DNA of 28,115 nucleotides. Origin: a virus. The stretch spans positions 1 through 28,115 of the IMG/VR virus record IMGVR_UViG_3300023196_000518. One strand, 5' to 3'. Shown here piece by piece: positions 23,260 to 28,115 of the stretch. The notes under the pieces are model-generated. The model was not told where the DNA came from. It did no database searches and saw nothing but the letters and a program-made list of their open reading frames with translations. How positions within the stretch are numbered: position 1 is the stretch's first letter; every line of letters begins with the position of its first letter. The position numbers were made by a program, and so were the translations under genes.

Positions 23260-23776
23260 CTACTTCCTTCCTGATTGTACGTTTAGCTAGATACACAAGT
23301 TTCTTAGCATACCCCTCTTTACATCTTAGTGCAACCCCTATGTCGTAATAACGCATACTCTCATACTCTCGTAAGTATAAGGCTCTTTGTTGCTTACGAG
23401 GTAGTGTACCCCAAACCTTAAGAACCATATCCATCGTTTGCTTAGTCTCCAATAAAGTCTCAGGACTTATTGTAGTGTGCAACTCTATTTCGGTTTTAAG
23501 GCTACGTAGAGGGGTCTTAGAGGCTTTATTTATTGCAATGGTACATAACCATGTGTAGAACAAACTATCGCCTCTGAAGCTCTTTAAATGCCTGTATGCT
23601 GCTAGGAATGTCTCTTGTGTAAGCTCTTCTGCTAATGCACTGTCGTTAACCCTCCTCCGCAATAAGCGGAAGATACGTTGCCAGTATCGAGCCGTAAGAA
23701 GGGAGTAAGCACCCTCACTCCCCTCTAGTGCTTCTGTTATTAGTATCGCATCAGATTTCACAGACACCGGCAACAC
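23246..23776 (-). CDS. ECF-type RNA polymerase sigma factor (176 aa)
   Basis: The two domains of an ECF (group 4 sigma-70) factor can be seen. Region 2 (about residues 22-86) contains YWQRIFRLLRRRVNDSALAE followed by ELTQETFLAAYRHLKSFRG, then SLFYTWLCTIAINKA, the core-binding and -10 recognition helices. Region 4 (about 124-172) contains LPRKQQRALYLREYESMRYY then DIGVALRCKEGYAKKLVYLA, a helix-turn-helix for the -35 box; its recognition helix differs from the usual GTVKSRLHRAR. It would redirect host RNA polymerase to phage promoters. The 5' end overlaps the reductase gene by 26 bases; ATG at 23776 has no clear ribosome site, and a GTG five codons later is possible. No anti-sigma gene is seen. 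Confidence 0.85.
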   Translation of the reverse strand: MLPVSVKSDAILITEALEGSEGAYSLLTARYWQRIFRLLRRRVNDSALAEELTQETFLAAYRHLKSFRGDSLFYTWLCTIAINKASKTPLRSLKTEIELHTTISPETLLETKQTMDMVLKVWGTLPRKQQRALYLREYESMRYYDIGVALRCKEGYAKKLVYLAKRTIRKEVDDKR

Positions 23777-25643
23777 ATGCTAACATTTGAGCACCCTCTA
23801 CGTTGTCATCTTTCTCAATGAACGATTCCCAATCAATAGTCTTAGGCATCTTATCTTTCATATTCTCGTACTCAAGATGAGAGATTTCCTCGTAAGGTGC
23901 TTGTCGGTATGACCCACCATCCCAAGGGAGGAAACTAATGCCACTAATCTCATCAAAGTGTTCCCACACCCAAGCGCCTACAGAGGGCCAATCTTCTTCT
24001 TTAACGTACACTGTTACTGACGGCTTATGCTCACACCAGTGTCGTTGATAGATTAGCCACAATTTCAAGTGTGTGAAGCTATCAAGTTCATCTCGTGTAA
24101 TACAACCAGCAGGTGCTTTAGTAGGGAAGCTAAAGATAGTTGTATCTAATGGCTTCATTACACACGGCTCACTAGGTACTCCTTGATCTTGTAGAAACGC
24201 TGTAAGAGGGTCTTTAGTATCGTTACGCACCCTGCGAATATAAAACTGACTATGCCGAGCATGAATACCAGAGGCACTATCAACAAGCTGAGAAACAGTA
24301 CCAGAAGGTTTAACACAAGTGATTGCTGTTGACTGTTGTATCCCCAACGCATCTGCAAACTCCTTATTAGTAACAACTGCAATGTTCTTTAATCGCTCCA
24401 ATCTACTAGGTAAGTCGTTGTCGTTGGTATTGTTGAGTAGGGGACAGTCGAGAATTCCGGTGATGGAGACTCCCAATAGACGCTCTTCTTCGGTGTTCTT
24501 TTGCCAGATTTTTCGTAGGTAAGGGAAATCTGTGAGGCAAGATTGGTAAGTTCCGAGGATAGAGGCAAGTCGCACCTTCCTTTCCAAACTATTTTCATCC
24601 TCTGTGTCTCTGGCGACAACTTCCGTAAGGTTACAAAACTGATTCGGCCTGAGTATGATTTCAGAACAGGGGTTAGTACCAAACTCATAATTGCTGTCTC
24701 TCCGTCCAATCTTTGCAACTGTAGATTTAGCCGCTTGTCTTGAAAAGATTCCGCGCTCTCCACTGAAAGATTGGTACAAAGCCAGCCACTCTGACATAAA
24801 CTCCCCAACTGTGGGGCGTTCATTATATGCTGCACTATTGTTTGCAAGTGCGCGTTGTCCTTCACGTTCCCACCAGTTACCAGCTTTAGCATGTCGCATC
24901 CTATCGTCAGACAAATCACTTAAACTAATCATAGCACTGCGGCGTACACCACCAACAACTACTACATCCCCAATCTTACACATAATGTCATGGCACTCTA
25001 AACTATTTAGTTTACGTCCAGCCGCACCTTTAAACTTATTAGTAACAAACTCAAACAAGTCTTGCAACGGCTTAGGGCCACTAGCACGTCCACCAAATGT
25101 TTTAAGTCGTGCACCAGCAGGTCGTACCTTAGACACATCCCATTTAGGAATCTCACCAGAATAGAGTAGAGCAATTACTTGTCGTAACGCTTTAGCCCAA
25201 CCTGCTTTACTATCAGACACAGAGATAGTAGTGTCGCTATTAAACATCTTAGCAGGTACATCTGGCAGTTTGTTAACATATTTACTTTCAACACTAAAGC
25301 CTACACCAGTACCGCACAAAAGAATGTACATGGCTTCGTCAAAGGATTTAACATCATCTACAGCTAGGTAGCTACAATTGTAGCCAGCAGTGTTATCACG
25401 CTCTAGCGCCTCACCAGCAGTCATTACAGCCCTCATAGAAGGCATAACTTCTAGTGTTAGGATTGCTTGGTGCAGTTCTGAATAGAGTTCACTAGGGATG
25501 GCGTAGCCCTGCTTCTTAATGAGTTGTGTGTTCATAAAACTCATGTAGCGGTCAACACTCTCAGGCCAGTGTTCACGGCGTTTCTTATCGTCAATGAAAC
25601 GGCAGTAACGGCTCTTAGCAATAAATGTTTGGTAACTATCCAT
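23751..25643 (-). CDS. Class II (adenosylcobalamin-dependent) ribonucleotide reductase, monomeric type (630 aa)
   Basis: Reduces ribonucleotides to deoxyribonucleotides for phage DNA synthesis. The catalytic set of the Lactobacillus-type enzyme is complete: the first redox cysteine in YNCSYLAVDD (Cys90); NPCSE at 324-328, with Asn324, the thiyl Cys326 and Glu328; the second redox cysteine Cys337 eleven residues on (CSEIILRPNQFC); and the C-terminal pair CVAGVC (Cys623, Cys628). VKPSGTVSQLVDSASGIHAR is the conserved barrel segment. At 630 residues it is shorter than the 739-residue Lactobacillus leichmannii enzyme. The ATG at 25643 follows the preceding TAA by one base; a TTG three codons earlier is less likely. 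It needs adenosylcobalamin, so the host must make or import B12. Confidence 0.95.
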   Translation of the reverse strand: MDSYQTFIAKSRYCRFIDDKKRREHWPESVDRYMSFMNTQLIKKQGYAIPSELYSELHQAILTLEVMPSMRAVMTAGEALERDNTAGYNCSYLAVDDVKSFDEAMYILLCGTGVGFSVESKYVNKLPDVPAKMFNSDTTISVSDSKAGWAKALRQVIALLYSGEIPKWDVSKVRPAGARLKTFGGRASGPKPLQDLFEFVTNKFKGAAGRKLNSLECHDIMCKIGDVVVVGGVRRSAMISLSDLSDDRMRHAKAGNWWEREGQRALANNSAAYNERPTVGEFMSEWLALYQSFSGERGIFSRQAAKSTVAKIGRRDSNYEFGTNPCSEIILRPNQFCNLTEVVARDTEDENSLERKVRLASILGTYQSCLTDFPYLRKIWQKNTEEERLLGVSITGILDCPLLNNTNDNDLPSRLERLKNIAVVTNKEFADALGIQQSTAITCVKPSGTVSQLVDSASGIHARHSQFYIRRVRNDTKDPLTAFLQDQGVPSEPCVMKPLDTTIFSFPTKAPAGCITRDELDSFTHLKLWLIYQRHWCEHKPSVTVYVKEEDWPSVGAWVWEHFDEISGISFLPWDGGSYRQAPYEEISHLEYENMKDKMPKTIDWESFIEKDDNVEGAQMLACVAGVCEI

Positions 25644-25644
25644 A

Positions 25645-25785
25645 TTATTCAATATCCTCTAAATCATCTTCGTTAAAAAATACAATCTCCATAATGCCTA
25701 GGTATAAGCACAAGTGGATTCCTTGTTGGGGAGCAACTTCTAAACCTACAACAAAGCCAGCCATTAAGCGACCTGTAATTGACAT
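25645..25785 (-). CDS. Very small hypothetical protein upstream of the reductase (46 aa)
   Basis: Begins MSITGRLMAGFVVGLEVAPQ, a partly hydrophobic stretch, and ends strongly acidic (NEDDLEDIE). AGGA stands five bases before the ATG. The stop is one base from the reductase start, so it is placed to couple translation into the reductase. It overlaps the preceding gene by 21 bases. No family recognised, and its short length leaves some doubt. Confidence 0.5.
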   Translation of the reverse strand: MSITGRLMAGFVVGLEVAPQQGIHLCLYLGIMEIVFFNEDDLEDIE

Positions 25786-25946
25786 TTCAGTCCTTTCTTA
25801 TCTAATTGAATCATGTTACTAATAATGAGTTTAGTATCATCACCTAGCAAATCGTAAAACAATGGGCCATACTTATGTGAGTTTACTACGTACTCGAATT
25901 CTCTTAGCGTGTGGTGGAGCCACGCTTCCTCTTCGTTTTGATGCAC
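25764..25946 (-). CDS. Small hypothetical protein overlapping the HNH gene (60 aa)
   Basis: An acidic N-terminus, then WLHHTLREFEYVVNSHKYGP, FYDLLGDDTKLIIS and a basic end. The helical pattern looks like a real protein rather than a shadow frame. However, its first 74 bases overlap the end of the HNH gene in another frame, which is unusually long for this tightly packed genome. A later start is possible, but no ATG with a ribosome site is obvious. Function unknown. Confidence 0.5.
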   Translation of the reverse strand: MHQNEEEAWLHHTLREFEYVVNSHKYGPLFYDLLGDDTKLIISNMIQLDKKGLKCQLQVA

Positions 25947-26295
25947 TCTTTTCTTCCTTAGTCTTAATTTGATGACAGTCCTTACATAACACCTGTAAGT
26001 TTTTACTGTCGCAAAACATCCTATCTATGTAAACATCCCAAGATATAAATCCTACTACGGGGTCTACTACTGGTTCTATGTGATCTACTTGTACATCTTT
26101 AGCTACATGCTCTTTAACGCACACAGCACAAGTGTAGTGCATAGCAAGTTTACCAGATTTCTTGTTAATCTTCCTACCTGTCTCTGCTGCCTTTAAACAC
26201 TTCCACTTAGGGGGCCACCTACGCACACCACCTCTAAGAGTACTAGTAATGAAACTACGATAGCGTCCGTCTGTCCAGTCACCATCATTTCTCAT
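25873..26295 (-). CDS. HNH endonuclease (140 aa)
   Basis: A Cys-containing HNH nuclease. YTCAVCVKEH supplies the first Cys pair, DVQVDHIEPVVDP the catalytic Asp-His, and NLQVLCKDCHQIKTKEE the second Cys pair with the last His, so the zinc-stabilised ββα-metal fold is complete. The N-terminal 45 residues (RSFITSTLRGGVRRWPPKWK) are basic and may contact DNA; the C-terminus is Arg/Lys-rich. ATG at 26295 lies inside the end of the upstream gene (11-base overlap). It could be a homing-type nuclease, an anti-host nuclease or a recombination enzyme; the surrounding genes do not decide this. Confidence 0.88.
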   Translation of the reverse strand: MRNDGDWTDGRYRSFITSTLRGGVRRWPPKWKCLKAAETGRKINKKSGKLAMHYTCAVCVKEHVAKDVQVDHIEPVVDPVVGFISWDVYIDRMFCDSKNLQVLCKDCHQIKTKEEKSASKRRGSVAPPHAKRIRVRSKLT

Positions 26296-26530
26296 CAATA
26301 ACCCAAGGGACTACTTTAGTCCAAGCTGCAAAGTGATGAAGGTTACCCAAACTATCATAACACTTACTGTACATTCCGTCAACGCCCATATACTTAAACA
26401 CATCGTTCGGTGAAAAGACAAGGCTATCTGGTGGCACTTGTGCATCTTCCGTAGGAGATAGTTTGAAATGAGAACGTAAAGGTAGGTCATACAGTGCTTT
26501 CATATCATTAACATCAATTTCACTAATCAT
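26285..26530 (-). CDS. Hypothetical protein (81 aa)
   Basis: A small soluble protein with MISEIDVNDMKALYDLPLRS at the start and FSPNDVFKYMGVDGMYSKCY in the middle, ending in a Trp-containing stretch (HHFAAWTKVVPWV). The ribosome site GGAGG stands eight bases before the ATG, which overlaps the upstream TGA (ATGA). No family recognised. Tight coupling on both sides makes it a firm gene call. Confidence 0.75.
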   Translation of the reverse strand: MISEIDVNDMKALYDLPLRSHFKLSPTEDAQVPPDSLVFSPNDVFKYMGVDGMYSKCYDSLGNLHHFAAWTKVVPWVIDEK

Positions 26531-26673
26531 TTTAATGCCTCCATATATAAACCAACATTACCTATTGCATACCCAATGAATGCAATCCCTAATCCTGCCT
26601 TACCTGTTACTAGTAAGTTAACTGCAACAATTAAGTATACCACACCAATAATGGCAATGAGCCAACTAGCCAT
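26527..26673 (-). CDS. Small membrane protein (48 aa)
   Basis: Two hydrophobic segments: residues 4-22 (WLIAIIGVVYLIVAVNLLV) and about 27-43 (GLGIAFIGYAIGNVGLY), separated by the short loop TGK. This is a two-helix hairpin protein. Similar short proteins ending in YAxxNVGLY occur in other phages, from memory. AGGAG stands eight bases before the ATG, and the stop overlaps the next start (ATGA). Role unknown; a membrane effect on the host is a guess. Confidence 0.75.
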   Translation of the reverse strand: MASWLIAIIGVVYLIVAVNLLVTGKAGLGIAFIGYAIGNVGLYMEALK

Positions 26674-27112
26674 AGTTCTTCTCCTTAAGTAACCTCTCTA
26701 GCTCTGCTGCAAACTCACGCCAACCATGATATTTATATAGAGCATTATTTACATCGTCTTCTGTCAGCCCTACCCAAACGGTTGGCTGGGGGCGGGTGTG
26801 CCAGTTTTGTACTTGCGCGTTGTCAAGACTTAGGCTGCGCATCTTTGCAAACTCCGTAATGGCTTCTACGGCGGGGCTTGCCTCATCGGCGCTTGACAAC
26901 ACCAGCCGGTCTGTGCGCGACGTTAGCCAGCCCATGAAATCAAATAACACCCCAGCAATTACCGAATGCGCCACAGGCTCATCCTCGGGCTGCTCCAGCC
27001 GTGATTTCAAGGCGGCGATGGCTGCGTTGCGTAGGTCGATGTTGGGCAGTGTCAAGGCTATCGACTTCTCCAGCGCCCCCAGCGCCTGCTGCATCAGTTC
27101 TTTATCAGTCAT
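26666..27112 (-). CDS. MTDKE-type hypothetical protein, composition mosaic (148 aa)
   Basis: Begins MTDKELMQQALGALEKSIAL, then an Ala/Leu helix, RLEQPEDEPVAHSV, an unrecognised middle, and the C-terminal module RPQPTVWVGLTEDDVNNALY plus a charged helix (LERLLKEKN). The opening and the EQPE...PVA phrase are typical of a variable phage family found in many environmental phages. The ATG at 27112 has AAGGAG five bases before it and overlaps the upstream TGA; a longer reading lacks this support. The DNA up to the WVGLT codons is GC-rich, the rest matches the AT-richer phage, so the gene looks recombinant. Function unknown. Confidence 0.78.
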   Translation of the reverse strand: MTDKELMQQALGALEKSIALTLPNIDLRNAAIAALKSRLEQPEDEPVAHSVIAGVLFDFMGWLTSRTDRLVLSSADEASPAVEAITEFAKMRSLSLDNAQVQNWHTRPQPTVWVGLTEDDVNNALYKYHGWREFAAELERLLKEKNYG

Positions 27113-27804
27113 GTCGGCTCCTTCGGTGTTGGTGCAGCGGGAAGGTTGTCTTTGTTGACCACGCACACAGCAGACCAGCCACGCGAAAGGCGTTCGGGCG
27201 TCATGAATTCCAACGCTTCAGCAAACGACAACCCCGATGCCACCTCTGCGCCCGTGTTGAATACGCTCCAGTTGGGCGCGTCTGGTGGTCGCTGCCATTG
27301 GTCTCCGTCCCAAATCCAGCCGTCTTCAGTAAGCGCCTCAACCGCGTCGGCTTCCATGTAGTCGCGTTCCGTTGCATTGGCTGGTTGCGGGCTAGCGTAA
27401 AGGGGAATGCGCTCAACATCATTGTGGGGCTGACCTCTGCCGTCCGACCCGTAAGCAGTCCACGGCTGGCCCTGCTGCAAAGCCTCAAGCCCTTCTGGGT
27501 AGACCCAAGCTGTAGGCTGCTGCTTGTCTTGCGGTAGATCAACCCAACCCTCGACAGCATTCCAGTAGCCAAGCGGCTCTTGCTTTGCTGCCTGCTCAAG
27601 TTCTTCAATGCGTTTCGCCATGCGCTGTTGTTCTTCAACCATCACAGCCATTGCGTCCCAATCAGGGCTGAACTCTTGCTCTGGCTGCTCAATGGCTTGG
27701 CGCAGGGCGGTAATGGCTGGCCCAATCACTTCTGGTCGGCGATTTCCAGTGTTGGCGTATTCCAGCGCATCAAGCGCCAGCTTCATTGCTTCTTTGTCAG
27801 TCAT
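27109..27804 (-). CDS. MTDKE-type hypothetical protein (231 aa)
   Basis: Begins MTDKEAMKLALDALEYANTG, with ITALRQAIEQPEQE, a coiled-coil segment (MVEEQQRMAKRIEELEQAAK) and the phrase RIPLYASPQPANATERDY near the middle. The C-terminal part has Trp-rich stretches (EDGWIWDGDQWQRPP). It shares the N-terminal helix and the EQPE motif with the gene after it, so the two are paralogues with different middles. It overlaps the upstream small gene by eight bases and the downstream gene by an ATGA. High GC codon use differs from the rest of the phage. The role is not known; accessory, host-range or defence-evasion roles are only guesses. Confidence 0.8.
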   Translation of the reverse strand: MTDKEAMKLALDALEYANTGNRRPEVIGPAITALRQAIEQPEQEFSPDWDAMAVMVEEQQRMAKRIEELEQAAKQEPLGYWNAVEGWVDLPQDKQQPTAWVYPEGLEALQQGQPWTAYGSDGRGQPHNDVERIPLYASPQPANATERDYMEADAVEALTEDGWIWDGDQWQRPPDAPNWSVFNTGAEVASGLSFAEALEFMTPERLSRGWSAVCVVNKDNLPAAPTPKEPT

Positions 27805-27955
27805 GGTTCGTCTCCTGCTGCGGGATAGTGGTTGTGATAAAACGTACAGCAGTCTCGCCGTCTTGCACCAGCACAGTCACTGTCGCAGCTTGTAAGTCCA
27901 TACCGTAAACCAAGCGCAAGGTATCCCATATTTTGTGGGCCACTTCATTGTTCAT
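27797..27955 (-). CDS. Small hypothetical protein (52 aa)
   Basis: Begins MNNEVAHKIWDTLRLVYGMD, then a beta-like segment (QAATVTVLVQDGETAVRFIT) and a polar tail. The ATG overlaps the stop of the partial gene upstream (ATGA), and the end overlaps the next MTDKE gene by eight bases. GGAG stands about nine bases before the ATG. GC-rich like its neighbours. No family recognised. Confidence 0.62.
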   Translation of the reverse strand: MNNEVAHKIWDTLRLVYGMDLQAATVTVLVQDGETAVRFITTTIPQQETNHD

Positions 27956-28115
27956 GTGTTCTTCTCCTTTAATTTGGCTTCGATGGCGCAGGCAATGCTG
28001 CGGTATAGGGTCTTGTTAGATTCGTGGTACGTGGCGATAGCAGGGAAAACCTTTTCCATATCATCATCCGTCAGCCCAACCCAAGGCTTCTGTGGTTGTG
28101 GTGATGTGTAGAGGG
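27952..28115 (-). CDS. MTDKE-type hypothetical protein, C-terminal part only (cut by window edge)
   Basis: The last 53 codons of a gene that starts outside the window. The visible part reads LYTSPQPQKPWVGLTDDDME, followed by a helix ending AIEAKLKEKNT. It repeats the end module of the gene at 26666 (RPQPTVWVGLTEDD ... LLKEKN) and the LYASPQP phrase of the gene at 27109, so it is a third member of the same family. The start and N-terminus cannot be seen. Confidence 0.72.
   Translation of the reverse strand, partial: LYTSPQPQKPWVGLTDDDMEKVFPAIATYHESNKTLYRSIACAIEAKLKEKNT

Larger units (their letters stand above)
26762..28115. other. High-GC tract at the right end
   Basis: From about 26762 to the end the sequence is clearly GC-richer: a hand count of 26781-26880 gives about 57 of 100, against about 38 of 97 for 26666-26762. 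The tract holds the three related MTDKE genes and one small gene. The edge lies within a gene at the WVGLT codons. This suggests recently acquired DNA; the right boundary is outside the window. Confidence 0.7.

Noticed and set aside
24389-24919. Second minus-strand frame (176 codons) within the reductase gene
   Set aside because: The reductase frame carries the NPCSE catalytic motif across this stretch, so the other frame is a shadow.
27001-27537. + strand frame (178 codons) opposite the MTDKE genes
   Set aside because: Shadow frame produced by the GC-rich composition; Arg/Ser/Val-rich with no recognisable start region, while the minus-strand genes have ribosome sites and overlaps.
1-28115. 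tRNA genes, CRISPR arrays, insertion sequences, integrase or attachment sites
   Set aside because: I found no repeat-spacer array, cloverleaf-like segment, transposase or recombinase; nearly every base lies in a coding frame of a phage gene.

Overview
The window is part of a tailed-phage genome with a podovirus (T7-like) virion. This is shown by a compact set of terminase, portal, scaffold, capsid, tail-tube/nozzle and internal (ejection) protein genes with almost no intergenic space. I see no integrase, repressor, tRNA, CRISPR array, insertion sequence or attachment site, so nothing points to lysogeny. No replication genes, RNA polymerase or tail fibres fall inside the window; they presumably lie beyond its ends. 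The host cannot be read directly. The right-edge family of proteins starting MTDKE is, from memory, common in phages of Burkholderiales and other freshwater proteobacteria, so a betaproteobacterial host is a weak inference.

Positions 1-22483 are all on the + strand (late genes). A lysis block comes first (2-1707): small membrane proteins, a GTA-type three-TM holin and an M15 peptidase endolysin. Two small basic or acidic genes lead into packaging: small terminase with an AT-hook, an HNH protein, a small conserved basic protein and large terminase (2097-4628). The head block follows (4638-9555): portal, an AT-rich orphan gene, scaffold, major capsid, a decoration-like protein, a strong terminator, and a head-fibre-like protein that seems to start on ATA. 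Next are the tail adaptor/tubular A protein, two small genes, and a tail tubular B/nozzle gene broken by one in-frame TAA (9559-12840). After a GNAT acetyltransferase come the ejection proteins: a small Ala-rich core protein, a 1968-residue protein with a zinc-peptidase motif, a 744-residue protein and a stand-alone lytic transglycosylase (13264-22483).

A hairpin terminator at about 22487-22511 separates this block from a convergent minus-strand module (22539-28115) that reads as the early/metabolic side: a DUF3310 protein, several tiny coupled genes, an ECF-like sigma factor overlapping a compact class II (B12-dependent) ribonucleotide reductase, an HNH endonuclease, a small membrane protein, and three related proteins of the MTDKE type with a small unrelated gene between two of them. 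From about 26762 to the right end the GC content rises sharply (about 57% against about 39% next to it by hand count), and the change falls inside one gene, which suggests recent mosaic exchange.

Inferred logic: the minus-strand genes supply deoxynucleotides and possibly a transcription switch (the sigma factor), and the plus-strand genes build, fill, eject and release the virion. The most notable points are the ATA start, the interrupted nozzle gene, the ECF-like sigma factor, the zincin motif in the giant ejection protein, and the composition break at the right end.
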